This document shows, piece after piece, positions 43,483-51,443 of a stretch of 64,000 bases of DNA. Under the pieces are notes generated by a model. That model was not told where the DNA came from, did no database searches, and saw only the letters and a list, made by a program, of their open reading frames with translations. Origin of the DNA: an uncultured Deefgea sp. (GTDB lineage: Bacteria; Pseudomonadota; Gammaproteobacteria; Burkholderiales; Chitinibacteraceae); contig NZ_CAMTIA010000005.1 of NCBI RefSeq assembly GCF_947072475.1, positions 1 through 64,000 of the forward strand, in the 5' to 3' direction. Position 1 is the stretch's first letter, and each line of letters starts with the position of its first letter. A program made the translations under genes and the position numbers.

Positions 43483-43689
43483 ATGCAGACGTTAAAAACC
43501 CCACAACAAGCTCATGCCTGGTTTCGCGCCAATGGCATTTGCATCAACGATTGGTGCCGCGAAAACAAGCTGAGCCGCTTTACCGTGCTCGACTTATTAC
43601 GTGGTCGCCGCAAAGGGTTGCGCGGTGAAGCTCACCGTGCCGCCGTATTGCTTGGCCTCAAAGCCGATCCTGCCACCTTATCACACTAA
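43483..43689 (+). CDS. Small DNA-binding regulator (Ner/Cro position)
   Basis: 68 aa from the ATG at 43483, with AAGGAG 8 bases upstream. A helix-turn-helix-like segment (CINDWCRENKLSRFTVLDLLRGRRKG) matches small Cro-like phage regulators. It is the first gene rightward of the early promoter, the place of ner in Mu, and probably turns down repressor and early transcription. Confidence 0.75.
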   Translation: MQTLKTPQQAHAWFRANGICINDWCRENKLSRFTVLDLLRGRRKGLRGEAHRAAVLLGLKADPATLSH

Positions 43690-43699
43690 GAGACCGATC

Positions 43700-44035
43700 A
43701 TGACCCATGTCCCATTTGGCTTTACCCCTAACGCGATCGCCCTTGGTGGGCAATTCGTACCTGAGTCAGAACCAGAAACTTGCCAAGCGCTTTACACCCG
43801 ACTGAGCCAAGAAGGCGTACGCACCAATGGCAAGCGTCTTTATTCTATAGCTGACGTGCAGGAAGTCCTGCGTTCTGCGCGACCTGATTGCGCCACGTAT
43901 TTAGAGTCAGAACAACCATTGCTGTGCCCGGTTTGTCTTTCAGCAGCTCGTCCAGTGTTTGATCCAGCTTTGGCAGTACTTGAGCCGATTGCGGAGCAGG
44001 CAGCGACTGAACCACAGCGGCCAACGTGCCCTTGA
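43700..44035 (+). CDS. Short early protein with a MuA-like segment
   Basis: 111 aa from the ATG at 43700, 10 bp after the preceding gene. Residues about 36-57 (RTNGKRLYSIADVQEVLRSAR) closely repeat a segment of this phage's own MuA (RRNGKRLYSIADALEAARANG). It may share its DNA-binding surface or be a duplicated fragment. Its 3' half overlaps a gene-like frame on the other strand. The function is unknown. Confidence 0.5.
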   Translation: MTHVPFGFTPNAIALGGQFVPESEPETCQALYTRLSQEGVRTNGKRLYSIADVQEVLRSARPDCATYLESEQPLLCPVCLSAARPVFDPALAVLEPIAEQAATEPQRPTCP

Positions 44036-44111
44036 GCATCGTCATTGTTTCAAACACGGCATTCATATCTCGGTCGAGTGCGTCTAACCGTTCTTGAGTT
44101 GATTGCGTCAT
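43845..44111 (-). CDS. Possible antisense-encoded coiled-coil protein
   Basis: 88 aa. It starts MTQSTQERLDALDRDMNAVFETM with a good AAAGGAAAGGAA ribosome site, and the composition is that of a real helical protein (MLKGTLAAVVQSLP, LDQTLDELLKDKPG). It overlaps the plus-strand gene at 43700-44035 by 191 bp. At least one of the two is probably not translated, or they form a true convergent overlap. Confidence 0.5.
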   Translation of the reverse strand: MTQSTQERLDALDRDMNAVFETMTMLKGTLAAVVQSLPAPQSAQVLPKLDQTLDELLKDKPGTAMVVLTLNTWRNQVAQNAGLPARQL

Positions 44112-44161
44112 TTCCTTTCCTTTTTGCTGTTATGAATTATGCCTTGCTAGTTTCGATTACG

Positions 44162-44174
44162 GCAAACGGTTTGC
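44162..44174. promoter_or_regulatory. Dyad operator-like site
   Basis: GCAAAC-G-GTTTGC is a perfect 13-bp dyad in the gap before the regulator at 44230. It is a candidate binding site for one of the phage regulators. Confidence 0.4.
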
Positions 44175-44229
44175 ATAGAGCGAAATCAATAAATTGTTTA
44201 GAAGTCAGGATTTTAGGGGGTTTCCAGAA

Positions 44230-44700
44230 ATGAAACGTAATTGGAAGGCCATTCAAGCCAACTCACTGATCGATGCTTTGCGCTTGACCAAGGACTACGC
44301 CCGCGAATGCAAAAACCTCAGCGTGGAGCGGATCGCGGATTTGATGGCGGTGACGCACCACGATTTATATAAGTGGCTGGGCAATGGCCGGATGCCTTCG
44401 ATTCTGATTCCGGCGTATGAACTGGCTTGCGGTTGCCACTTTGTTAGCCAGTGGTTGGCGCTGTCGGCAGGCAAGTTGGTGATTGATATGCCACGCGGCC
44501 GTGCCAGTACGGCAAGAGATGTGCATGCGCTGCAAGCACTCTTGAATCAAGCGGTCGGGCAGATTCTGGCCTTTGCGGATGGACAAGCTGAGGCCGAAAC
44601 CGCACTGGGCGCAATCCATAGCGGCATGGCGGGCCTAGCGTGGCACAAATCGAATATTGAAAAACATAACCAACCTGAGCTGGCGTTAGGAGCCGAATGA
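44230..44700 (+). CDS. Phage regulatory protein with HTH
   Basis: 156 aa from the ATG at 44230 (AGGGGG upstream). The N-terminal half has a helix-turn-helix (LSVERIADLMAVTHHDLYKWLGNGRMP) and CGCHFVSQWLALSAGKLVIDMPRG, seen in Mu-like early regulators. The C-terminal half is helical. It is part of the early operon before the transposition genes. The target is unknown. Confidence 0.65.
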   Translation: MKRNWKAIQANSLIDALRLTKDYARECKNLSVERIADLMAVTHHDLYKWLGNGRMPSILIPAYELACGCHFVSQWLALSAGKLVIDMPRGRASTARDVHALQALLNQAVGQILAFADGQAEAETALGAIHSGMAGLAWHKSNIEKHNQPELALGAE

Positions 44701-44876
44701 TGAATATCAATCAATTGAATTACGCCATTGCCAAACAAATTCCTGATATGGCACGTGGCTTTGTGATTCAAACCAATTACGGCGAGATCGCTATAGATAG
44801 CGTTGACGCGCCAACTGTTATCGACGCCGTCAAAGCAATTATCCAGCGCAACATTAAGGCGCAGCGCGATGAGTAA
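44697..44876 (+). CDS. Small early protein, 59 aa
   Basis: The ATG at 44697 overlaps the preceding stop (ATGA), with a second ATG at 44700. The protein (MNINQLNYAIAKQIPDMARGF...) has a short beta segment and a C-terminal helix. The stop overlaps the next gene by 8 bp, so it is tightly embedded in the operon. No family is recognised. Confidence 0.65.
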   Translation: MMNINQLNYAIAKQIPDMARGFVIQTNYGEIAIDSVDAPTVIDAVKAIIQRNIKAQRDE

Positions 44877-45177
44877 AACAGCGCCCAGCGGCAAAGGTAG
44901 CCGCGTATTGCAAGTGCTCAAGGCGCTGAAAGGCCACACGATTACTGGCCTTTCAAATAAAGACCTGGCCGAAATGCTCGGTTGCAGCCCCAGCAGCATC
45001 ACCCGCGACTTGGCAGATCTGATTGAAGAAGGCTTGGCGGTGAAGTTGGATAACGGCCGCTTCGCTCATGGCGTGGCACTACTGCAAATCGCCCAAGCGC
45101 ATTCGGCGCATGTAGCCAATCTGCAAGATCGAATTACCGAAATCAACCGCCGCATCGCGGCGGGATCATTGAACTAA
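44869..45177 (+). CDS. Winged-helix regulator (IclR-type HTH)
   Basis: 102 aa from the ATG at 44869. It carries a winged helix (RVLQVLKALKGHTITGLSNKDLAEMLGCSPSSITRDLADLIEEG) typical of IclR/MarR-like domains, and a C-terminal helix. It lies before the DUF3102-like and transposase genes and probably takes part in early regulation or replication. Confidence 0.72.
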   Translation: MSKTAPSGKGSRVLQVLKALKGHTITGLSNKDLAEMLGCSPSSITRDLADLIEEGLAVKLDNGRFAHGVALLQIAQAHSAHVANLQDRITEINRRIAAGSLN

Positions 45178-45189
45178 AGGGAGAAGAAC

Positions 45190-46191
45190 ATGGGTCGCGA
45201 AACACAACAAACAACAGAAGCCATCGTGTTGCCTGATTTACCTGTGGCACACCTGCAAGAAGTTCAACAAATGGGCAGCATTGCACTGGATCTACAGCAA
45301 GCACATGTGCGGGCGATTGCTCTGCAAGTGGGCTATCAATTGCCAGGCGATATGATCGACCCTGACCTGATTCAGCGCGACATTGCTTCAAACATGCGCC
45401 GTAGCGTTGAAGCCTGCCTTGAGGTTGGGCGCGGCTTAACTGTGCTTAAGGCTGCTTGCATCCACGGGCAATTTACCGCTCGTTTGGATGTATTGGGTAT
45501 TGATAAGTATGTTGCAAGTCGCTTTATTCAATCCGCAACCAAGTTTTCAAAATTGCCGTCAAACGCAACTTTAACCAAAGCAATTGGCAATCAAACCAAG
45601 CTATTCGAAATGCTAGTGCTTGATGACGAGCAAATCGAAGAACTCGAACTCACCGGCCAGACTGGCGAACTTAAGCTTGACGATGTTGCCACCATGAGTG
45701 TGAAAGAACTACGTAAGACATTGCGCGAGGCGCGTGAATCCTTGACCGACAAAGACCGTGTACTCGAAACGCGGAACGGCAAAATTGATGAACTCGATCA
45801 AGCACTGATCCGCACTCAGCGCCAAGTGCAAGCGATGTCGCCACTCGATATCGGCGAACAAATCCGCAGCGAAGCCAGCGCGATGGCCTCCAAAGCTGAA
45901 ATTGAAGTGCGTTCACTCAAAGCCGCATTATCGGCACTGCAAGCGCATGGCGATAAAAATGCGGTGAGTCATAGCGAAGTAATGGCCGGCCTGATCGCCC
46001 AAGTGCAACTAGCTCTGAATCAACTGCGCGATGAGTTTGATATCAAAGCGCTGCCGGATGGTGAAATTGAACCGGAATGGGTGCGTGAAGAGGCCGATGA
46101 CGCCCTAGCTAAATTCAAGCGCCAGCAAGCTGCGTTGCCACTGGATAGCGAACTCCACCACGGCAATGTTCTCAGTCCTGTAGAGAGTTAA
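45190..46191 (+). CDS. DUF3102-like coiled-coil protein upstream of the transposase
   Basis: 333 aa with GGGAG before the start. Residues about 70-130 resemble the DUF3102/KfrA-type region (SVEACLEVGRGLTVLKAACIHGQF). The rest is a long coiled coil (SLTDKDRVLETRNGKIDELDQAL). Genes like this sit directly upstream of MuA in B3-like transposable phages. A role in DNA organisation during transposition is possible but unproven. Confidence 0.65.
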   Translation: MGRETQQTTEAIVLPDLPVAHLQEVQQMGSIALDLQQAHVRAIALQVGYQLPGDMIDPDLIQRDIASNMRRSVEACLEVGRGLTVLKAACIHGQFTARLDVLGIDKYVASRFIQSATKFSKLPSNATLTKAIGNQTKLFEMLVLDDEQIEELELTGQTGELKLDDVATMSVKELRKTLREARESLTDKDRVLETRNGKIDELDQALIRTQRQVQAMSPLDIGEQIRSEASAMASKAEIEVRSLKAALSALQAHGDKNAVSHSEVMAGLIAQVQLALNQLRDEFDIKALPDGEIEPEWVREEADDALAKFKRQQAALPLDSELHHGNVLSPVES

Positions 46192-46193
46192 TC

Positions 46194-47966
46194 ATGAGCG
46201 CGGTCATTAATGAACGTTTGTTCTCTGCTGCCCAAGCCGCGAGTCGGGCTGGGCATGGTGGCAAAGGCGTAATTTACCAAGCAGCTTGTGCTGAATTGGG
46301 CATTAGCCTGGCTAAATTGCATCGTAAACTGGGTGAACTCACCGTAAAAAAACCACGTAAACAACGCAGTGACACTGGGGACACCAGCCTGAACCGTGAT
46401 GAAGCGATGATCCTGAGTGGCTTGCTGATGGAATCAACGCGGCGCAATGGCAAACGCTTGTATTCAATTGCCGATGCACTTGAAGCGGCACGTGCCAATG
46501 GCTTGGTACGAGCTGAGTATATTGATAGCGCGACGGGCGAAGTGCGGCCTTTGTCTGAAAGCACCATACACCGCGCTTTGCGCGTACATGGGGTTCATCC
46601 TGATCAATTGTTGCAAGCCGCGCCTGCTGCGGAGCTCGCTAGTCTGCACCCAAATCATGTTTGGCAAATCGACGCCAGCTTGTGCGTGCTGTATTACCTC
46701 AAAAACGGCAACCATAGTCGCAAGGCGACGGGTTTGCAGGTGATGGATCACGCCACGTTTTATAAGAACAAACCCGCCAATGTGGCCAAAATTGCGCATG
46801 AACGTGTTTGGTCGTATGAGATTACCGATCATACCTCTGGCTGGATTTACGTTGAATACGTACTGGGTGCGGAATCGGGCGAAAACCTATGCAGCGTTTT
46901 AATTAATGCGATGCAGGAACGTGGCGGCAACGATGTACTGCACGGCGTACCTCGGTTTTTGAATATGGATCCTGGCTCGGCCAACACGGCGGCGATGACC
47001 AAGAACCTATGCAAAGCGCTGGGTATTGACATGCTGGTTCACAAAGCAGGCAGCGCCCGCGCCACCGGCCAAGTCGAGAATGCTCGGAATATCATCGAAC
47101 GTAAATTCGAGCCGGGTTTGAAGTTCGTCGAGGTGCATGATCTGGCCGAACTCAATGCGATGGCAAAGAAATGGCGCACGCATTTTAATGCCACTGCAGC
47201 GCATCGCCGCCACGGCATGACACGCAGCAGTGCTTGGTTGAAGATTAAACAAGATCAACTGATCAAAGCACCGTCGATTGAAGTTTGCCGCGAGCTGGCG
47301 GTGGCCGAGCCAGAAAGCCGCAAGATCACCGCTCAGCTACGCGTGTCTTTTCATGGTAATGAATATGACGTGGCGACGGTGCCTGGCGTCATGGTCGGTG
47401 AAAAACTGCTGATTACCCGCAACCCGTGGCGCGACGATGCGGCTCAGGTGGTGCTGAACGATGCTGATGGGCGTGAGTATTTCCACATCGTGCCGATGTT
47501 GGTTAAAGGTGAATTTGGCTTTACGCAAAATGCTGCGGTGCTGGGCGAGCAGTTCAAACAACCCGCCAACACACCTGCGCAGACTGCATTACAAGAAATC
47601 GAATTACTCGCCACCGGCACAAGCACGTCGGCTGAAGCAGAGGCTGCCCGCAAAGCGAAAACGCTGCCATTTGCTGGTTTTGACCCATACAAGCATATCG
47701 AAAATACGCAACTACCAAGCTTCATGCCACGTCGCGGTACTGAGCACGGTTTAATGGCACCAAAAATTGAATATGCACCGTTAAGCCATTTTGATGCAGC
47801 ACGCTCATTGAAACCGATGATTGAAGCTGCGGGCGGTGCGTGGTCGGCAACGACGGTGCAATGGCTGCAACAGCGCTATCCAGCAGGCGTACCGCAAGAT
47901 GAATTCGACGCCATCGTCACGGCATTGACTCAGGCCAAGCCAGTCAACTTGGTACGGGTGGCTTAA
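46194..47966 (+). CDS. MuA-type DDE transposase
   Basis: 590 aa. The N-terminal 150 residues are DNA-binding (with NGKRLYSIAD). The integrase core has D160 (WQIDAS), D259 (NMDPGS) and E295 (GQVEN), giving DD35E spacing. A beta-barrel and Mu C-terminal domain follow. The C-terminal tail would contact the MuB-like ATPase. It joins the phage ends to target DNA for lysogeny and lytic replication. It is more like the B3-type than the E. coli Mu protein. Confidence 0.93.
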   Translation: MSAVINERLFSAAQAASRAGHGGKGVIYQAACAELGISLAKLHRKLGELTVKKPRKQRSDTGDTSLNRDEAMILSGLLMESTRRNGKRLYSIADALEAARANGLVRAEYIDSATGEVRPLSESTIHRALRVHGVHPDQLLQAAPAAELASLHPNHVWQIDASLCVLYYLKNGNHSRKATGLQVMDHATFYKNKPANVAKIAHERVWSYEITDHTSGWIYVEYVLGAESGENLCSVLINAMQERGGNDVLHGVPRFLNMDPGSANTAAMTKNLCKALGIDMLVHKAGSARATGQVENARNIIERKFEPGLKFVEVHDLAELNAMAKKWRTHFNATAAHRRHGMTRSSAWLKIKQDQLIKAPSIEVCRELAVAEPESRKITAQLRVSFHGNEYDVATVPGVMVGEKLLITRNPWRDDAAQVVLNDADGREYFHIVPMLVKGEFGFTQNAAVLGEQFKQPANTPAQTALQEIELLATGTSTSAEAEAARKAKTLPFAGFDPYKHIENTQLPSFMPRRGTEHGLMAPKIEYAPLSHFDAARSLKPMIEAAGGAWSATTVQWLQQRYPAGVPQDEFDAIVTALTQAKPVNLVRVA

Positions 47967-49150
47967 TGTTGAAGCTTAAAACCATTTTATCCAACCACAA
48001 AATCAAACAGTCCACTTTGGCTAGCCACTTGAGCTTGTCGCAAGCGACCGTTGCTCAGCTGCTGAATCATGGGCAATGGCCAAAGTCGCTGGTTCGTAAA
48101 GATTTAGAAGCCGCCATTGTGTGCTTTCTCTACGAAGCGATTGCGTCGGATTGGGATAGTGAAAATTTATTTGAAATCGTCAACGAGGTGGATCAATCGT
48201 GTTCGAGCACGATTGATCCTGAGCCTCAAGCCAACCCAGAGGAAGAAAATATGCTGTTACGCAAACAAGGTTTAACTCAAGTCACTCGCAAGCATTTTAG
48301 CTTATTTCGTGATCCATTCGGCGAAGAAGTCCAAAGCCATGATGAAGTGTTTGTTAGCCCGGATATTCGTTACGTGCGCGAGGCGATGTTTCAAACCGCA
48401 AAACACGGCGGGTTTATGGCCGTGGTGGGCGAATCGGGGGCGGGTAAATCCACACTGCGCCGCGATTTAATTGACCGTATTCAGCGTGAAGGCCAATCGA
48501 TTGTCGTGATTGAGCCGTATGTGCTGGCGCTGGAAGACAACGATATTAAAGGCAAAACGCTGAAAGCCGGGCACATTGCCGAGGCGATCCTTGCCACGCT
48601 GGCTCCACTGGAAAACCCAAAACGTTCGCCCGAAGCACGATTTCGCCAATTACATCGTGCCTTGCGCGACTCACGCCGCGCTGGCCATAGCCATGTATTG
48701 ATTATTGAAGAAGCCCACGCGCTGCCGATTCCAACCATCAAGCATTTAAAACGTTTTTTTGAGCTGGAAGATGGTTTCAAAAAGCTGCTATCGATTGTGT
48801 TGATTGGCCAACCTGAACTGGCGATGAAACTCAGCGAGCAGAATCAGGAAGTGCGCGAAGTAGTTCAGCGCTGCGAAGTGGTGACTTTGGCGCCGCTCAT
48901 TGATGGTCAATTGGAAGCGTATCTGAAATTCAAGCTCGATCGTATCGGTAAACCAATGGCAGAACTGATCGACGCTAGCGGCATCGCGGCAGTACGTGAG
49001 CGCCTGACCATCGCAGGCCAACGTAAAGGACAGGCCGAAATGTCGTTACTTTACCCACTGGCGGTCGGCAATTTGCTGACGGCGGCGATGAATAAGGCGG
49101 CGGAATATGGCTTTCCGCTGGTAACTGGCGATGTGGTGAAGGGAGTTTGA
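47966..49150 (+). CDS. MuB-type AAA+ transposition ATPase
   Basis: 394 aa. It starts one base inside the transposase stop (TAATG). An N-terminal HTH (about residues 10-40, SLSQATVAQLLNHG) is followed by a linker and an AAA domain with Walker A GESGAGKST (about 155-163) and Walker B LIIEEAHAL. The ATPase core looks like the TnsC/ExeA group. It captures target DNA, activates the transposase and gives target immunity. Confidence 0.9.
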   Translation: MLKLKTILSNHKIKQSTLASHLSLSQATVAQLLNHGQWPKSLVRKDLEAAIVCFLYEAIASDWDSENLFEIVNEVDQSCSSTIDPEPQANPEEENMLLRKQGLTQVTRKHFSLFRDPFGEEVQSHDEVFVSPDIRYVREAMFQTAKHGGFMAVVGESGAGKSTLRRDLIDRIQREGQSIVVIEPYVLALEDNDIKGKTLKAGHIAEAILATLAPLENPKRSPEARFRQLHRALRDSRRAGHSHVLIIEEAHALPIPTIKHLKRFFELEDGFKKLLSIVLIGQPELAMKLSEQNQEVREVVQRCEVVTLAPLIDGQLEAYLKFKLDRIGKPMAELIDASGIAAVRERLTIAGQRKGQAEMSLLYPLAVGNLLTAAMNKAAEYGFPLVTGDVVKGV

Positions 49151-49151
49151 G

Positions 49152-49475
49152 ATGGGGATGAACTTTAACGCCGCCGCGCACGGCCGAGCCGTGGTGGCTG
49201 ATGCAGAAAAAGCGCTAGCGCTGGTGCGCTGGGTAGCGATTCGCGGGGGCTTTTTTCTTATTACCGATATCGGCATGGCACCTTGCCCACGCGTGCAAAT
49301 TTGCAGCAAGCGGTCAAAACGCTTAATCGAAGAAATTAAACAGCAATTTACCGCTGAAATTATGGGGCGTAGTTATGGCTCGCAGGGTGAGCAGCAGCAC
49401 TGGCAGGCTGAAATTAATGGCGGACTTATTCTATGGGTTGAATATTCGGGAGATAGCAATGATCGTGTTGAATGA
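49152..49475 (+). CDS. Unknown early phage protein, 107 aa
   Basis: Starts 1 bp after the MuB stop. It has a short helical N-terminus and alternating beta segments (GFFLITDIGMAPC, GGLILWVEYSG). No family is recognised. It overlaps the next gene by 17 bp, in the Mu semi-essential early region where genes of this kind vary among phages. Confidence 0.6.
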   Translation: MGMNFNAAAHGRAVVADAEKALALVRWVAIRGGFFLITDIGMAPCPRVQICSKRSKRLIEEIKQQFTAEIMGRSYGSQGEQQHWQAEINGGLILWVEYSGDSNDRVE

Positions 49476-49695
49476 ACAATTTAATAGCAAATTGGCGCGA
49501 ATTAACGGGGTATTGCGCAAGCTACGTAATGCGGGTGTTTCGGCTCTGGCTACTGATTTCGATCGTGATGGTGGGCGCTTGCGTTTGCCATCAGCGCCAC
49601 CTGTGCATTTGGTTGCCCCACGTATTCACAAGGTTCACGGCTTGAACGTGGCGAAATTGGATGGTGTGACTTTGGTGTGGGGGAATCCGGCATGA
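49459..49695 (+). CDS. Unknown early phage protein, 78 aa
   Basis: ATG at 49459 with GGGAG upstream. A helical N-terminus (NEQFNSKLARINGVLRKLRNAG) is followed by a Pro/Val-rich half. It overlaps both neighbours (17 bp and ATGA). No family is recognised. Confidence 0.6.
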   Translation: MIVLNEQFNSKLARINGVLRKLRNAGVSALATDFDRDGGRLRLPSAPPVHLVAPRIHKVHGLNVAKLDGVTLVWGNPA

Positions 49696-49877
49696 GCAAA
49701 TCAAATCAATCGGCCGCACCTGTTTGGCGTTTTAGTCCCAATTTTAAAGCGAAGGATAGTACCAAAGTGAAACCGCCCATAGACCCCGAAATGGAGGCAA
49801 GAAAACAAGCTCGATATGCTGTCGAAGACCTGAAGTTTGAGCGCCAGCAGCGCGAAGTATGGGAGCAAGGCATTTGA
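49692..49877 (+). CDS. Unknown early phage protein, 61 aa
   Basis: Charged, soluble, mostly helical after residue 30 (EMEARKQARYAVEDLKFERQQREVWEQ). The start overlaps the previous stop by four bases. The function is unknown. Confidence 0.6.
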   Translation: MSKSNQSAAPVWRFSPNFKAKDSTKVKPPIDPEMEARKQARYAVEDLKFERQQREVWEQGI

Positions 49878-50224
49878 ATCTCACGCCCGAAGTTCAGGCG
49901 GAATTGGCCGCTGCGGTTGATGTGTTGGTGGCTTCGGGGGTAGATCGGGCTTTAGCGCGCCAGAAGGTTTGGCAAAACTATCAAAATGATTTGATTGCCA
50001 TTGCGCAAGATTTACCCAGCGTTGCTGAATGCGCTACGCCTGAGCTACCACCACCCAAATGGAGCCAGCAAGATTTAAGCCGAACGGGCAATAAGCCGTT
50101 TTACCAGCGGCGCGCCGACGATGGCGCGGCATTTTGGACGCCAGATCGCAAGGCAAAGAATCGAAGCGAATTGGAAAAATTAAAAAATACTTTAGGAATA
50201 CGAACATGCCAGAAAACTATATGA
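49859..50224 (+). CDS. Unknown early phage protein, 121 aa
   Basis: The first in-frame ATG is at 49859. A TTG at 49874 with AAGG just upstream is an alternative start that would overlap the previous stop by three bases. The N-terminal part is an Ala-rich helix pair (VQAELAAAVDVLVASGVDRALARQKV); the C-terminal part is basic. No family is recognised. Confidence 0.6.
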   Translation: MGARHLNLTPEVQAELAAAVDVLVASGVDRALARQKVWQNYQNDLIAIAQDLPSVAECATPELPPPKWSQQDLSRTGNKPFYQRRADDGAAFWTPDRKAKNRSELEKLKNTLGIRTCQKTI

Positions 50225-50808
50225 AGGATGCCAAAGGCCGCTTGATTCCACTGGATATGATTAAGCCGGTGGACTTGCAGCGCAATGATTTGGTGTTGGA
50301 AATCGTAGGTAAAGCCCGAAAAGTATCAGAAACGTTGGCGAAATTTAAAGCCGAAACTTTTGGCGATATCGAAGCCTTTGTCGAGCTGTCGTTGGAGCGT
50401 TACGAAGCTAAGGTTGGCGGGCAAAAAGGCAATGTGAGCCTGATGTCGTTTAATGGTCAATTCAAGGTACAGCGCGCAATCAGCGATACGCTCACTTTTG
50501 ATGAGGGTCTGCAAGCGGCTAAATCACTGATCGACGAATGCGTACACGAATGGACTGAGGGCGCTCGCAGCGAAATTCGCGCTTTAATTAACGATGCGTT
50601 TAACGTCGACAAGGAAGGCAAGATCAGTACTGGCCGCATATTGAGCCTGCGCCGCTTGGATATCGTCGATGAAAAATGGCAACGTGCCATGAAGGCGATG
50701 GGCGATTCAATCCAGGTGCAATGCTCAAAATCGTATATTCGTGTGTACGAACGTGTTGGCGATACCAGCCAATACCGCCCGATTGCGCTTGATGTTGCGG
50801 GGGCGTGA
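50206..50808 (+). CDS. DUF3164 family protein
   Basis: 200 aa from the ATG at 50206 (AGGA upstream). The DUF3164 pattern is clear: MKDAKGRLIPLDMIKPVDLQRND, then FGDIEAFVELSLERYEAKVGG, and GRILSLRRLDI...RWQxAM. It is a conserved early protein of Mu-like phages with unknown biochemical role, encoded between MuB and gemA. Confidence 0.88.
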   Translation: MPENYMKDAKGRLIPLDMIKPVDLQRNDLVLEIVGKARKVSETLAKFKAETFGDIEAFVELSLERYEAKVGGQKGNVSLMSFNGQFKVQRAISDTLTFDEGLQAAKSLIDECVHEWTEGARSEIRALINDAFNVDKEGKISTGRILSLRRLDIVDEKWQRAMKAMGDSIQVQCSKSYIRVYERVGDTSQYRPIALDVAGA

Positions 50809-51008
50809 TGAACTCAATCACGCTTTCTCTCGAAATAAATGAAACACGCAATGAAGATGGCTCGATTGATTTACAGGTCCAATGTGTTGCTGATGAAGAA
50901 GGTGACATTCACCCCAAAACACGACAAATGGCAAATATGCTTAGCAAGCAGCTTCAAATTGCAGTATCAGCCTGCCAAACAACAATGAATGAAGGGGTTA
51001 GAAGCTGA
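50808..51008 (+). CDS. Small acidic early protein, 66 aa
   Basis: The ATG at 50808 overlaps the previous stop; a GTG at 50805 is also in frame. Acidic, with a beta N-terminus (SITLSLEINETRNEDGSIDLQV) and a helical C-terminus. No family is recognised. Confidence 0.6.
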   Translation: MNSITLSLEINETRNEDGSIDLQVQCVADEEGDIHPKTRQMANMLSKQLQIAVSACQTTMNEGVRS

Positions 51009-51095
51009 AACCCGACGTAGCACGTAACCAACGCATGCGGCTGGCGTTAATCAGCCGCAGAACCAAATCTAAATTACCCACCAAGGAACAACACC

Positions 51096-51371
51096 ATGAA
51101 CAAGCAAGAACTGATCAAACACATTGCAGCCAATGCGGAAGTGACCACCCGCCAAGCCGAAGACGTACTGACGGCACTGACCAATAGCATTTTAGAAACC
51201 GTGAAGGCTGGTAATGAAATGCGTATTCCTGATCTGGGCACGTTTAGCGTCCGTAAGGCAGAAGCCCGCACTGGCCGTAACCCAAAAACAGGTGAACCAC
51301 TGCAAATTGCGGCCAAACGCGTCGTCAAATTTACCGCTGCTAAGGCGCTGAAAAACTGGGCGAATAGCTAG
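51096..51371 (+). CDS. Phage-encoded HU-family DNA-bending protein
   Basis: 91 aa. Full HU fold: NKQELIKHIAANAEVTTRQAEDVL dimerisation helices, then GTFSVRKAEARTGRNPKTGEPLQI with the DNA-intercalating arm (RNPKTG) and a basic C-terminus. Mu transposition needs host HU and IHF. A phage copy in the early operon suggests self-supply of the bending factor for the transpososome. Confidence 0.92.
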   Translation: MNKQELIKHIAANAEVTTRQAEDVLTALTNSILETVKAGNEMRIPDLGTFSVRKAEARTGRNPKTGEPLQIAAKRVVKFTAAKALKNWANS

Positions 51372-51386
51372 GTTTCAGCGTGCAGG

Positions 51387-51408
51387 CCATTACATATATA
51401 TGTAGTGG
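51387..51408. promoter_or_regulatory. 22-bp near-perfect palindrome between HU and gemA
   Basis: The arms CCA(T)TACAT and ATGTA(G)TGG around ATAT match except for one base pair. It stands just upstream of gemA and is a candidate operator or mRNA hairpin. Confidence 0.5.
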
Positions 51409-51443
51409 TTTGCGCGATGCGATTTAGCCCACAAGGAACCCAT

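Noticed and set aside
51055..51175. Open frame beginning MRLALIS overlapping the start of the HU gene
   Set aside because: It has no ribosome site and most of it is an alternative frame of HU.
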